64,000 nucleotides of DNA from positions 42,660,875 through 42,724,874 of the forward strand of contig CM026561.1 in assembly GCA_015143295.1 (NCBI GenBank), given 5' to 3'. The DNA is from Tetracentron sinense (taxonomy: Eukaryota; Streptophyta; Magnoliopsida; Trochodendrales; Trochodendraceae). Shown here in pieces: positions 12,501 to 22,773 of the stretch. Every line of letters starts with the position of its first letter. The first letter of the stretch is position 1. The notes below the pieces were generated by a model. The model worked only from the letters and a program-made list of their open reading frames with translations. It ran no database searches and was not told where the DNA came from. The position numbers were made by a program, and so were the translations under genes.

Positions 12501-15500
12501 TTAATCGGATCAGATTCGGATCTTGAATTAGTAATCGGATTCGGATTAAATCATTCATTATCCAATGGATCTTGGATCGGATCAGGATCTATCAGATTCT
12601 TAATCGAATCAGATTCGGATCTAGGCAGATCCGATCCAAATCCGATCCGATTACAGCCCTATCGGCATAGAAGTAAATCAGCCTTGGCTATATAGCAAGG
12701 TCGATAGTACCTGATAGCCCTGCCAAGGTAACCTGCCTTTGTGAAGAAAGATTAGTGTATACGCAAGAGATTCTAGATCGTCTCTTCTACTCGCAGTTCT
12801 TCCCAAGTGGGCATGAGCACTAGCATATCGAACAGTTCCTCTACAGAAATTAAATGAGAAAATATCAGAACTGAAGTACAAAAGGTTCAAATTGTAAATC
12901 ATTGCATGAAAAATAAAGATCATTCTACCTAAACACATCAGGACGTTGATCGTATTCAACATGCTGACTACTACCACTGTCTCTCCATCTTGTTGCTGCA
13001 ATATCATATGCAACTTATAAGAACTAAAGGAAGGATAACAAGAATTATAAAAAGATGAGGAAAATAAATGTCTGTCTGTCTGAGCAAATGAACTAGCGCC
13101 TAGTGAATGTTCCTCACCTAATCCAAGGTCAACAAGAAACAACTTCTTCTCTTGTTGTGTAGCCGGCTGACCAAGTAGAAAGTTCTCCGGCTTTACATCT
13201 CCGTGGACATAACTAATATCAAGCAGAGGCATTATGTAAAGAGATTGACTAAAAACAAAAGCTATAGCTAAGAAAAAAACATTCCGCAACAACATATCAA
13301 TAGTCTATCCCGCAGATATACGAGCTAGGAAGAATTTAAATAAGTACAGTAACAGATCGGTTACCCTCTTGAGTGCATCTTCTCTAGAATTGATATAGAC
13401 TCAACTGCAATACAAGCTACCATTTCTGAGGACATCCTGTAAACTCAAAAGAAAAGAGGGAAAAAAAAAGGCCAAGAAAACAGATGTCAATCTGCACATA
13501 TAGTTTTAAGTCCGTAACCAAGAATACTTCAGATGAAATCCATCCTAGCTAAAAAGAGAGTAAGCCATAGTTCGAAAACTCAAAAACTCAACTCGACTCG
13601 AAAGCCGGATCGAGTAACTTGGAAAAAACTCGACTCTGTTTAACTCGAAATATATATATATATATTAGTTAGGCAATTATCAATTTATTGGTGTTTTATC
13701 GAAGATTGAATCACAAATAACTTGAAAAACCTGAGTTAAAAGAACCTAAAGTAGGCTGGTTTTGTAGCATCAAACCTAAAAATCAGGTTTAACAAAAGCC
13801 ATAGTTGGTTAGCTTTGCAGCCCCCAAAAAATATGATACAAAAATAGTGTGATGTTCGAGTTTAGGTTTTTAAAAAAATGAAAGTGATAGCAAAACTCTT
13901 CCGTTACTCGACCTAGTCTAGCGAGTCAAAAAACTCGACTCGACCGAGTTACCCGAGTAACTCGCTGAATAGTGTCGCCTTCGAGTTTTGAGGTGACTCG
14001 ATTCAAAACTCTATCGAGTCGAATAACTCGGCTGAGTTACTCGGGTGACTCGCCGAGTTTTTGAACTATAGAATAAGCCCTCTTGGTTCCAATCCATACA
14101 GATACAAGAGAACACCAACAAAAGCAAATGGGGTACAAAAGGAGATACAAATAGAAAGCAATAGCAAAGATGAAGGCTGTGGATAGAAGCCTGTTTAGTA
14201 GGACATCACGACCACTTAGATAAACCAATCCAAAAAAAAAAACATTTAAACATAAACATTTCTTGAGGATATATCTAAAACACATGATATTGTTAAGAAC
14301 TATGCCACACAGCACAAGACAGCTATATAGCAGTCGCTGGAGCAGGAACTGAAGGGGTTAGGTGAGGAACAAGGAAGTGACAATTCTTGAAATAGTAAAC
14401 TTGAGAAGCATCGATCTCCCTACCATACCATAACGCTGAAGAAAACGCGCACACGGCACACACACACACGCGCATATATATACAGCACAAGACAGCTAAA
14501 TTGCGGTCGCTGGAGCAGGCACTAGAAGGGTTGGGTGCAGGAACAAAGAAATGGCAATTCTTGAAATAGTAAGAAGCCTTCGCACTTGCGAAACATCAAT
14601 CTACCTAACATAGCGCTGAATAATACACATGCATGCACGAGCGCAAATATATGTATAGAACTATCTTTCTTGAGAATTTATCATATAAAAGGCAAGGTAT
14701 ATAAATGTCAAAAAGGCGACAAGTGGGAAAATTAAAAGAGGTGAACGTGGTGTTCGTAGAGAAATGTCAGCATCTTAGCATGTCACATACCACAAAAGGG
14801 TTTTGGTAATAAATTAATAACACCTAACCTATATCACATGTGGCTGCCTTAGGTTGATGCATCATTATACACACACTTAGCATGGCTTCATCCACGTGAT
14901 CCCCTGCTAATAAGTAATGACAAGATGAAGCAGCTAGGATAATACTAGAGAAAATCATGGTGGAACACAAAAAAGAAACAGGGAATACAAAAGGTTCAAT
15001 ATCAAAAGGAATATGGATGAGCATGAAACAAAAATCTTACGCAATCTAGAGTAAAGGCCTTCAAAGCCCCTAATTTTACTACTCTAATCCCCAAAGAGAC
15101 CAAAAGACTCCCACTTTGTTGCAGCCCATGTGTGTACAAAGGCACCAGTGCAGGTAAATCCTACATCACACTTGGCAAGTCCAAATAATTCCACCTGATC
15201 CCCTGCTAATGAGTAATGACTAGAGATGAAGCAGCTAGGATAATACTAGAGAAAATCATGGTGGAACACTAAAAAGAAACAGGGAACACAAAAGGTTCAA
15301 TATCAGAAGGAATATGGATGAGCATGAAACAAAAATCTAAGGCAATGTAGAGTAAAGGCCTTCAAAGCTCCTAATTTTACTACTCTAATCCCCAAAGACA
15401 CCAAAAGACTCCCACTTTGTTGCAGCCCATGACAGAATAGAGGTGTGAAGACACCACGAGATAAACAAAACAAAGCATTAAGGTTCAAAGACTATAAAAG

Positions 15501-18500
15501 ATAGGAAGGGAAGATACTCACGATTGCCCTGAAGAATTCCATGTGTCCCACAAGCTAGGCCCTAACATGTCCATAACCTGCAGATATACTTTTTGACTGA
15601 GTAAATAGATCCATGCAATAATTTATTAATTTTTTAATCAATAATCATTATGAGCATATATTAATCCAAAGAGGAGCTACAAAGGAAACAAGGTAAAGAA
15701 AAAGAGTTCACAAGAGCGTAAACTCGAAAACAAAAAAGAAGTCAAAAATAAACTACAGCTTGATGATATTCCTCAGTGCTGAGAGAGATAGAGAAGATCA
15801 ACCCAGCACTACTCGAATCCGCTCCATCGTGTTGAATGGACGCCCATTCTAAAACCAGCAACCGGATTACATGAGTGAATGCGAGAGAGAGAAGAAGGAG
15901 AATCCTCAAAGACTCTCTTGTTTCTATTTGTCCATATTGCTCATGAAATGGCCCCAGGAAGAACCGACCAAATAGTCTTCCACGCACTATCCACACTAAT
16001 CAGAGACCAAAGGATAAGAAGTTCTAAAAGGAAAAATGAAAGACTCAATCCACACCTACTAGGAATAGAAACTAGATAGCATCCCCAGATCACACCCACA
16101 ATAGGGCAATGCAAAAATAGATGATCCACTGTCTCTTCCGCTTAAAGGCACAAGAAACAAAGGTTAGTCAACCTCCGACCTCTATTTTTTAAGTGATCAC
16201 TTGGATTCTACACAATTCTATGTGGAAAGGAAACACGAGGTATAGACCTAAGAAGAAGCAATAATCTCACTCAGAATTTACCAGTGTGGTCTCTAGAGTC
16301 TAGACCAAATTCTAGCAGCTCTGCCGTAAATGCTCAAAGGGAATTCCCCAAAACATGAAAAGAGATGACCCAAATCATCAATTTCCCGGTCGTTAAGATC
16401 CCGCCTCAACTTAGGACACCAAACCACCCTCGAGTCCCACGACTCATAATAGTCCCTCACAAGAGCGTCCATGTCAACAACTAAGAGGAAGATGTTGCCA
16501 AACTCCTCCATTAGGTTCACGAAACTATAGCACACATCTTTCCAAAATCGAATCTCAGTCCCTCTACCCACCTTGAATTTGAAATTGGACACCACCACTA
16601 TTTTAATAACCAGGTGGGGCATCAAACCGGTGGGATGACCGATTCTCGGTTCTCCTAGTTCGTTAGTGTAACGATAATTCTTATTATTATTATTACTTGG
16701 CCAACACTCCATGTTTCTTTATGTCAAGAGCAATTGAGTGGTTGCTTATTTTAATGCACATTTATTCATTTCATTGCCTGCTATCAAACTCTTTTTCTCA
16801 TCAATGTCGTGGCAGTTCTTTGTTTTTTCACTTTTTTGGGTTCCTCTTCTCCAACACTTCACATTTAGATACAGAGATAGAGGGAGAGATATCTGGGACA
16901 GCGATCATCATTCCTTGCCGGAGCAATGAATCTAGCGATCAACGATACTTGGACGAGTTTCTTCTCTTTGGGGTAGCTGCTGTGAACAACCACCCAAAGA
17001 AAGCCCAGGATTTAGTCATTTCAATCTCTTCGGTAGCTGTTGTAGCCTCTGAACTCGATGAGGCGATGATTCCCAGTCTTGAATCTCCTCAACAGATCTC
17101 TAGGGTATCCATTTACTTGCAAAGAACTATGTTGGGTTTTAGTATTTCTACCTTTTGGTTCATCCATTTCATCCAATAGAGAAAGAACTTAAAGATCTTC
17201 TATTTTCTTTTCCCACCATAATGAAAAATCTTTGGTGAGATCAAAGAAAGCAAGAGTTGGTTTTTTACTTTTTGATGGCTTAAACAAAGCTTTGAATTAA
17301 TTGAGAATCTCACAATTTGGCCCGCCATTATAGCCGGAAAGATAGCCTGAAAACGAAGATTATAGTAGTCGCACAGAACTGGCCAGTTATGGTAACCGGT
17401 CGCCGGTTCCACTAGCCAGTTCTTTGAAAACTGCCCAGTTCTTAATTATTCCCGGTTTCAGGGGTTTTCATAACCGGTGGGGAGACCGGTTCCCGATTCC
17501 ACCGTCCGGTCCCATCCAGTTCTGACAACACTGGACACCACTAACTTAGAGACAGCCATGATGCCTTTCCACAAACCTACCCTTAAAAAATCCATTGACA
17601 GCTCGTGAAACCCAATAAGACTCCTCCCCGTATTTGGCCATAATGACAGATTGCTAAAAACTCTCTCTTCCCCGAATCTCCAAACTCATTTACCTAACAA
17701 AGCCTTATTCACTTACACTAACCGTTTTAGGTTCAGAACCCCCCCCCCTCCCCCTCCCCCTCCCCCTCCCCGAATCTTTGGGCGACAGATACTATCTCAG
17801 GCCACTAAATGATATCTAAAACTGTCACCTTTCCCATTCCAGAAAAAATACCTCTTCAACTTCTTAAGGGAATCGGATCCTGACCGGGGAATGGTAAAGG
17901 TGGATATGAAATACATGGGTAGACTGTTGAGGGTGCTAAAGGTTAATTTCCCCCCTTTTGATAAGGACGATTTCCAAATTCCAACCAGAAAGTCATTTGA
18001 AAAATCTCTCTAAAACCGGGACCCACACCGACTTGGCTTTAAAACCCACTCTGAGGGGCATTCCAATATAAACTAATGGGAGAGGACCCACTAATGCAAT
18101 AGATTTTTAAAAAAGGGAAATACTAAAGAGGTTCGCCGATAGGTGAACAAGTAAGAAATATAAAAGAGTGTACAAGTAAAAGAAAAAATAAAGAACATCA
18201 ACTAGGATCACTGTTAAATATTGATAATATTTCTGATATATTAGAAAAAATCTTTCGATATCGAATTATTGCGATATATCTTTCATAGATAGCTTGTTTT
18301 TAGCAAAATGTTGTAAATACCAACGATATATCAAAAAGATTACACGACATTTCCCATATGTCGTGCGATATATCACAAATATAAGTCTATTTACATTATA
18401 AGCCTACTTACCGCAGCTTATTTATATAAAATACCATTTAAGCAAATGATTTTAATTACATTTTCATTTACTTAAGATATTTATATATAAATATGATTAT

Positions 18501-21500
18501 ACCCTACATTTGAATTCCAAAAAAAAACTATCCTAAATCTAGATTCCAGAAGAATAAAAAGTCAATTTTTCAGTTCAAGAGCAAAATCCACTTTTTAGAA
18601 ATTAGGTCCAGAAAAATTGATTAGTAGGGATTAGGTCAAAATTTTAACTTTCAAATGCTAAGGTATTTCTCAAATCTTAAAATTTTATATTCTATTATAT
18701 TAAAACATTACTAAAATTCAAAAGTCAGGGAAGAAACGTATTTTAGTCTTCAAAAATATTTTCCTCTACAAAGTCAAAAAATCAATTAACAGTTCAGCGG
18801 AAAAAAATCACATTCAAGCTTTACAAAAAAATTATAAACATATGGTTGGTACTTCCCCTTTAAATTCACTAAAAATACTCTCAAATTTCAAAAGAATCAA
18901 AATTCAAATTTTCAGTTCAAGGCTAAAAATCGGTTTCTAACCATCTGGGCCAAATTTCAACTTCCAAATTGCAAGACTTTTTCCGAATATTAAGGGCTCA
19001 CGGTGACAGTTATGTCTCAATACCCATAGTATCTACCGGTGAGAGTATTGTTACATCTTAGATCAGATGACTACCAGCGTTTTGTACGTGAGTATAAATC
19101 ATGGTACTATCGTCCACCTAGTCAAGACAGAAATGACTTGGATCATATGACTACCAGCGTTGTGTACGTGAGTATAAATCATGGTACTATCGTCAACCTA
19201 GTCAAGACAAAAATAACTTCGAGCCTCCGCGTAACTCCATGTGGCTCTGATTGTAGTTCTTGGGGTGGGAAGGATGAAGGATGTATTATGCATGAAACTC
19301 TAATTCTATATTTTTATTGTTATGGCTTATAATTGATTGAGGGATGAATGAAACATTTTATGTATGTTATGTCAATATTAGTTAATCATACATTGTCGTC
19401 AGCGCACATCTTTATCTCATTTCTCATTGCATTTCTTATGTACATTGTTACTATTATTATTATTATTTTGATTCTCAAAAGTGTATTAACATATATTGTA
19501 ACATTTTCTAAAGTTTCATTGAAAAAATCCATGCTTTTCCCCTTTTTTGTTCGATGTGCGATATAATCCCCACAAAACAATATATCTATTTTTCAAGATA
19601 AGACATCATGCGATATTTACATTCAGAACCTTGACTAGGATAATAACAGCACCGCATTACAACAGTCCTAAATTTGACCGAACACATGCATGACTCCAAA
19701 CGAATAGGATTCGCTTAGGAGGCAAAGACAAACCATCAAAAGTTTTATGACTCCTCTCCCTCTATATCCCCCAATTTATGGCCACTGGAGGAAGTTTCCA
19801 CATCAAAACTCAGGTGTCGGACACATCCTGCATAAACCAGCTAGAGAGCAAGTTGCCAAAAGAAGACGAAGCCACCCAATCCACCCCCATACAAAATCGA
19901 AACTGACACAAGCACCTATTGATTGGAGGAGTAACAGGTGATTAACCGACTCTTCATCAGTCATGCAAGAAAATATCTATTGGCTAAGATTCAACCCCTT
20001 CTCTTGAGGAGATCCGGTATTAGAATTTTATCTTTGTAGGCCGTCTAGAGGAAAATTCGATATTTGATGGAACTCAAGGATTCCACACTAATCGGTATGG
20101 AAAAGAGGAAGGCCAACTACTCACTATCATCAGAGCTGCCTATCCCATCCGGGAGAGGAACAGACCTAGATAATAGGCTCGGAAGATGGATGAGATCATC
20201 GATCTCCCAATCGAACAACTCCCTCTGAAATTCGGGGAAACCACGGCTAACCCCATTATGATATTTGAAACAGACGCTTATAAAATAGAAACATATTTCA
20301 TCCACCCCATCCCTAATTCTAAGGGAAGTAATGAAACAGAACTCAATTGCAAGGATGATAAGATTCAAAATGACCAAACACAAATGCAGCACATGGTATT
20401 ATGGAGTTGAAAAGAAAAAAGGATATGAGAATTTTAATCTTACCATTACGTAATAGTCACCTTGCCTCCCTTTATAGTGTACTCTTGGAACTCCATGACT
20501 TCCCCCAAGGGTGCTATTCAACAAGAAATTGCATTCAATTTTGAGAAGTAAAGAGATAGGAAGTAATATGAGATGATATCTGCGTCAAAGAAAATACAGC
20601 CAGACATACTTGTAAACCTGCCACTCATATGGAGGACCGTAGTTACAACCTTTGCTGCTTCTATGCTCAAACTTTAGAGCCACCTGTTTGATACACAACA
20701 TTTAATGAGAAGCAGCCCATAGTGAAACTACCTATCAAGAACATAAATCCAAATTTGAAAAACTAAGTTTTCTTGATTAAATAAGAAATTAAGCTATAGA
20801 TTACCTCCATAGCCCCGGGACCTGCTATCCGGTCACTCCCACCTGTGACACGGCGACCCACGAATACCTGACCAAACCCACCTTTACCCAACTTCCTCTC
20901 AATCTTATAGATTGGTGATCCTCCTACCTGAACCTGAAAAAAAATCCCCCCCAAAATAAAAGAAAAGGATAAAACCATTACAAATGCAGTTCAATTCAAT
21001 GAATGGTGAAAAAATAAAAGAGCAAATTTCATTCCCCGTGGAAGTAACATATAGCCCAATAACCAAATGAGCAAATATACAATAAAACCCATAAACAGAA
21101 TCATGCACATCAATATTTGTCATGTATTTCAATCCTCACGTATATTCCTTTTCAATGTTATCCTTCTTCACTGGTATTGTATTCTAGTTTTCCTTCTACT
21201 TCATCGATCAAATAATAAGAGTAATGTAGTCAAAAGATTTTTTTTTTAAATTAAAAAAAAAAAAAGGACCATAACAAAAAGAACCCATCACTGGAAAAAG
21301 AAATTAGCTTACCCTTTCAGGGAAAGGAGCAGTACTCCCTTCTTCTTCCTGGCAGGCAACCTTATTAGCGCTCAAACCACCGCTATTGCCACCCACCATA
21401 TCTTTCTTGCAATCCACGGCTTCAACCTCTTCCCCTCTGGCAAGCCGATCTCCTACTTCTTCTCGAACCTCCTGAAACTGATCGCGACCCGATTCACCGT

Positions 21501-21756
21501 TCCTCTCCGAGATCACAATCACCGCAGCTTTGTCCTGATTCCTTGCAGCCAATCTCGTCCTAGGCCTCCCCGCCCGAGTCTTAACTCTAATTCCCTCCGC
21601 TTGAACTTTCGCCGCCTCCTTTGCAACCGCCGCTCTGGTTCTGATATTATTACCGACGATCGTCTCGGATTTCTTCACGCCTCGACCTCTCGGCTTACGT
21701 CGTTGATCTACAGTCGGAGGACGGCCTCGTCGTACACCGCTACGCAGCTCTGGCAT
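1345..21756 (-). CDS. MLK3/PPK4-like: MUT9-like / photoregulatory CK1-type protein kinase, C-terminus off left edge
   Basis: Nuclear Ser/Thr kinase of the plant MLK/PPK family; known members phosphorylate histone H3 and light/clock regulators. Exons (minus strand): 21756-21313, 20933-20805, 20683-20610, 20513-20444, 15577-15522, 13436-13365, 13212-13118, 12995-12929, 12840-12711, 12212-11994, 11897-11755, 1712-1538, 1435-1345. All joins are GT-AG and keep one frame, giving 588 codons. The start opens [12 protein letters not shown], the family's N-terminal signature, followed by a basic, probably disordered tail (residues 1-148). The kinase domain shows the glycine loop [11 protein letters not shown] (from about 164), Lys195 in [15 protein letters not shown] with catalytic Asp287, and DLG (Asp310) in place of DFG. 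After the kinase comes the family's C-terminal domain ([36 protein letters not shown]). The expected next part (KWINKKW region) is absent from 1-1344, so the end lies outside the window. MLK3/PPK4 is favoured by the EEEGSTAP and GAQKxIxQVGQKR contexts. Confidence 0.93.
2953..3002. repeat. (TA)n microsatellite
   Basis: About 25 uninterrupted TA units inside intron 11 of the kinase gene. Likely length-polymorphic. Confidence 0.95.
3385..3560 (-). repeat. Possible LINE 3'-terminal fragment
   Basis: A poly-T run followed by 'atcgataaaagaac' and then 'cgccgataggtga' reads on the minus strand like a LINE 3' end with its A tail. The 'cgccgataggtga' motif recurs at about 18,137 next to another LINE remnant. 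No protein motif is visible here. Confidence 0.35.
3850..5062 (+). pseudogene. Non-LTR (L1-type LINE) RNase H-domain remnant
   Basis: The plus strand encodes [20 protein letters not shown], a linker typical of plant LINE polyproteins. It then reads, with a frame change, [13 protein letters not shown] (RNase H first Asp). After an inserted element it continues [15 protein letters not shown] (second Asp) and [13 protein letters not shown] (last Asp region). Frame changes, stops and the interruption at 4272-4638 show it is dead. It lies in kinase intron 11, antisense to the host gene. The reverse transcriptase part is not present upstream. Confidence 0.75.
4272..4638. mobile_element. hAT-like MITE (367 bp) with 8-bp target duplication
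   Basis: Flanked by an exact 8-bp duplication CTCCTAAG (4264-4271 and 4639-4646) that interrupts the LINE RNase H remnant. The ends are weak inverted repeats (CAAGGATTAAAAAT... versus CATGAAAATAAAAAT... on the other strand), and the interior is rich in 'tatcggt/gatacg' motifs seen in plant hAT MITEs. No coding capacity. Confidence 0.75.
6790..7870 (+). pseudogene. LINE reverse transcriptase C-terminal / zinc-finger remnant
   Basis: Plus-strand reading in shifting frames gives [46 protein letters not shown] (stop replacing a conserved Trp) and [12 protein letters not shown], in the order expected for the end of a plant L1-type ORF2. Multiple stops and frameshifts. A minus-strand open frame over 7264-7560 is only the antisense of this remnant. 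Confidence 0.65.
7535..7865. repeat. Imperfect direct duplication of LINE 3' sequence
   Basis: Sequence from about 7,540-7,675 ('gaacagccatat...ttcaaggatatctacctggcc') recurs diverged at about 7,738-7,865, with a shorter third partial copy between. It covers the end of the LINE remnant. Confidence 0.7.
8149..9822. mobile_element. Non-autonomous hAT-like element, 1.67 kb
   Basis: Termini CAGTGTTTTAAA... and ...TTTAAAACACTG are inverted repeats. Flanks carry a near-exact 8-bp duplication (ATTCTACG at 8141-8148, ATTCTAAG at 9823-9830), as for hAT transposition. The interior is rich in 'ctaggcg/gcctag' motifs. About 430 bp (8,490-8,905) is shared with the element at 18,209-19,633. No transposase reading frame. 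Confidence 0.85.
9494..9606. repeat. Compound (TA)/(CA) microsatellite
   Basis: TA runs on both sides of an ACAC/AGAC-rich stretch, inside the hAT-like element. Confidence 0.9.
9858..10206. mobile_element. Candidate short hAT-like element
   Basis: The ends read 'agtaatattacaaatc' and (reverse complement) 'gtagtgttacaaatca', and the flanks share an imperfect 8-mer (tacactca / tacactgt). The interior is dense in 'cgcgagaaata' motifs. The boundaries are my best guess. Confidence 0.45.
10270..10890 (-). pseudogene. LINE reverse transcriptase C-terminal fragment
   Basis: Minus-strand frames yield [21 protein letters not shown] and DCGDKV in the order of the segment after the RT core in plant L1-type LINEs. 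Upstream (10,640-10,880) one frame is open but not recognisable as a named domain. Broken by stops. Confidence 0.6.
11320..11435. repeat. AGGAAGCGAG-type short repeats with small palindromes
   Basis: Several copies of 'aagcgagt' and 'gagcttcctaggaagc' (self-complementary) in about 100 bp. Similar 'gaagc' words at 11,055-11,105 suggest both belong to one decayed inverted-repeat element, but I could not find its ends. Confidence 0.5.
12273..12661. mobile_element. hAT-like MITE (389 bp) in kinase intron 9
   Basis: Begins TAGGGCTGT and ends ACAGCCCTA, a perfect 9-bp inverted repeat of hAT type. Flanks TCGGCAGA (12265-12272) and TCGGCATA (12662-12669) match 7 of 8. The interior is full of 'atccgatc' words on both arms. 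It lies between exons ending at 12711 and starting at 12212. Confidence 0.85.
13565..14071. mobile_element. Inverted-repeat element rich in 'actcg', about 0.5 kb
   Basis: The ends 'catagttcgaaaactc' and 'gagtttttgaactata' are inverted repeats. Flanks share an imperfect 8-mer (agtaagcc / aataagcc). The interior is dominated by 'gactcgact/gagtcgag' words. It lies in kinase intron 5. Exact ends are uncertain by 1-2 bases. Confidence 0.7.
14308..14640. repeat. Direct duplication, about 155 bp per copy
   Basis: 'cagcacaagacagct...ctggagcagg...gaaatagta' occurs at 14,308-14,460 and again at 14,482-14,640, separated by a CA/CG-rich spacer. The copies are clearly diverged. Confidence 0.85.
14885..15440. 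repeat. Tandem duplication, about 240 bp per copy, period about 300
   Basis: 'gatcccctgctaat...gttgcagcccatg' at about 14,898-15,130 is repeated almost base for base at about 15,198-15,431. High identity indicates a fairly recent event. It sits in kinase intron 5, just downstream (in transcription) of exon 5. Confidence 0.9.
15620..18110 (-). pseudogene. L1-type LINE 3' portion, interrupted by a hAT-like element
   Basis: Minus-strand motifs run in order from high to low coordinates: [10 protein letters not shown] (about 18,050), NKALLGKWVWRF (about 17,680), LWKGIMAVS (about 17,560), [13 protein letters not shown] (about 16,550), DHLFLHC (zinc-finger end, about 16,120) and GAIS (about 15,945). 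This is the C-terminal half of a plant LINE ORF2, ending in the 'gattattgattaaa' type tail near 15,640. Frameshifts, stops and the insertion at 16,596-17,533 kill it. A C-rich run at 17,742-17,768 lies inside. Confidence 0.8.
16596..17533. mobile_element. Non-autonomous hAT-like element (938 bp) nested in LINE
   Basis: Exact 8-bp target duplication GACACCAC (16588-16595 and 17534-17541). Left end CACTATTTTAATAACC; right end, reversed, CAGTGTTGTCAGAACTGG, matching at alternate positions. The LINE reading resumes on both sides. The interior contains 'accggt' motifs and no transposase. Confidence 0.85.
18209..19633. mobile_element. Non-autonomous hAT-like element (1.4 kb)
   Basis: Exact 8-bp duplication ACTAGGAT (18201-18208 and 19634-19641). 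Left end CACTGTTAAATATTGA; right end, reversed, CAAGGTTCTGAATG. It shares about 430 bp (18,415-18,840) with the element at 8,149-9,822. Carries 'gatatatc' motifs and an internal tandem duplication. Confidence 0.85.
19061..19222. repeat. Two-copy tandem repeat, unit about 81 bp
   Basis: 'atgactaccagcgtt...cctagtcaagaca' appears twice back to back inside the hAT-like element, differing at a handful of bases. Confidence 0.9.
19642..20400 (-). pseudogene. LINE C-terminal fragment
   Basis: Minus-strand frames give WEIDDLIHL (about 20,190), [10 protein letters not shown] (about 19,955) and [10 protein letters not shown] (about 19,780), the order found in the zinc-finger end of plant LINE ORF2. It is immediately adjacent to the hAT-like element, whose target duplication lies in or beside it. 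Frameshifts and stops are present. Confidence 0.6.
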
Positions 21757-22160
21757 TCTTCGCCCATATAATCCAAAAAACCCTCTCGCAATCCGACCAT
21801 TATCTTTCTCACCGGAGCTCTGAATTCCCCAACATTACTGACCCGATCCTCTCTAAAAACCCTTAAAAAAAACCTAGAATCAGGGGTTCCGTCGATGCGA
21901 CTGGCCGAGATTCTCGATTTAGCTCGAGATTGCTTGTTAGGGCTTGACGATGTAGGTTTTCTTCTACGGTTTTGCAGAAACGATAAACACAACAGGTAAA
22001 ATTTCGGAATCGTAACAGAGTTATAGAGAGAGGATTTCCCGATTTAGCTTTGGATCGCTTGCTAGGGCTTGACGATGTAGGTTTTCTTCTATGGCTTTAC
22101 AGAAACGATAAACGCAACAAAAAGTAGCGAGAGAGAGAGAGAGAGAGAGAACTAGTCTCG
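21757..22160 (-). promoter_or_regulatory. 5' leader / promoter-proximal region of the MLK-like gene
   Basis: Upstream of the start codon there is a (GA)n run at 22129-22150, which reads as a CT-rich tract on the gene strand, as is common in plant 5' leaders. An approximately 80-bp tandem duplication is also present (21915-21994 and 22040-22119). An upstream ATG at 21992 opens a 94-codon frame that overlaps the main start if the leader is unspliced. No clear TATA box was identified. Confidence 0.55.
21915..22119. repeat. Tandem duplication in kinase 5' leader
   Basis: 'gatttagct...gggcttgacgatgtaggttttcttct...agaaacgataaac' occurs twice with about 45 bp between copies. The upstream ATG lies within the copy nearer the start codon. 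Confidence 0.9.
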
Positions 22161-22295
22161 TTTGATAGGGCTTTGTTCTTTTGTTTCGAGTTGGACATGT
22201 GAAATCACGACTTGCTAGATCGTGTGGTTATTAAGATAGGTAACTTAAGGGAGAGGTCAAACCTCTTCACATGGTTGGGTTAACCCAGACAAGTT

Positions 22296-22473
22296 ACACG
22301 CCTGGGTTTGTCCCGGTGGTAGTGTATCTCCCTTCGGGGAGGAGTGACTCGTGTTCCAGTCCTGATGTGGCCGCTGCCCATCCATGAGTTCTAACCCACC
22401 TAACCCTGACCCTAACCTAGAAAGATAAATGATATAGCTGATTATCGCAAAAAAAATAAAAAAACAAAAATTG
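22296..22473 (+). mobile_element. SINE (tRNA-type head), copy A
   Basis: Flanked by an exact 9-bp duplication AGACAAGTT (22287-22295 and 22474-22482). It begins with 'gggtttgtcccggtggtagtg', has a B-box-like 'gtgttccagtcc', and ends in an A-rich tail (22,449-22,470). Its body matches copy B on the other strand at 30,349-30,492, including 'gtgtggc' or close variants and 'cctaaccctgaccctaacctagaaagataaatg'-like tail words. Confidence 0.8.
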
Positions 22474-22666
22474 AGACAAGTTTGTGCGTGCTTCGCGTGG
22501 CTAGCTGGGTTGTAAAGGAAAATGAATAAGTGACGGCTTGCTAGCAAACCAACTTAATCCAAATGCCCCCACGCAGTACTAAGATATTTTTAACATCTTG
22601 GACCAATTTACCATTTGCAATGTCATTTCTTGATACCAAAATCCAACCATTCACGTAGACGGATAA

Positions 22667-22770
22667 GCGTCTGTTTGGCATCACTCTCAATCTCTCTTAT
22701 TAAAATAAAAATTCTTCTAAATGGGCACTTATTTATCCATTTGTTCCTTGGAAATGATGTCAAACGGGCC
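22667..22770. mobile_element. Tourist-like (PIF/Harbinger) MITE, 104 bp
   Basis: Inverted ends 'gcgtctgtttggcatcac' and (reversed) 'ggcccgtttgacatcat', flanked by TAA on both sides (22664-22666 and 22771-22773). Resembles the MITE at 62,007. Confidence 0.75.
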
Positions 22771-22773
22771 TAA

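Larger units (their letters stand above)
15578..20443 (-). other. Intron 4 of the MLK-like gene, 4.9 kb
   Basis: Donor GTAAGA follows YYVM (exon end 20444); acceptor CTGCAG precedes VMDMLG (exon start 15577). Nearly all of it is accounted for by two LINE remnants and two hAT-like insertions listed separately. Confidence 0.9.

Noticed and set aside
12678-13295. A 205-codon minus-strand open frame
   Set aside because: It runs through kinase exons 7 and 9 and reads intron sequence between them. Splice signals and family sequence support separate exons instead.
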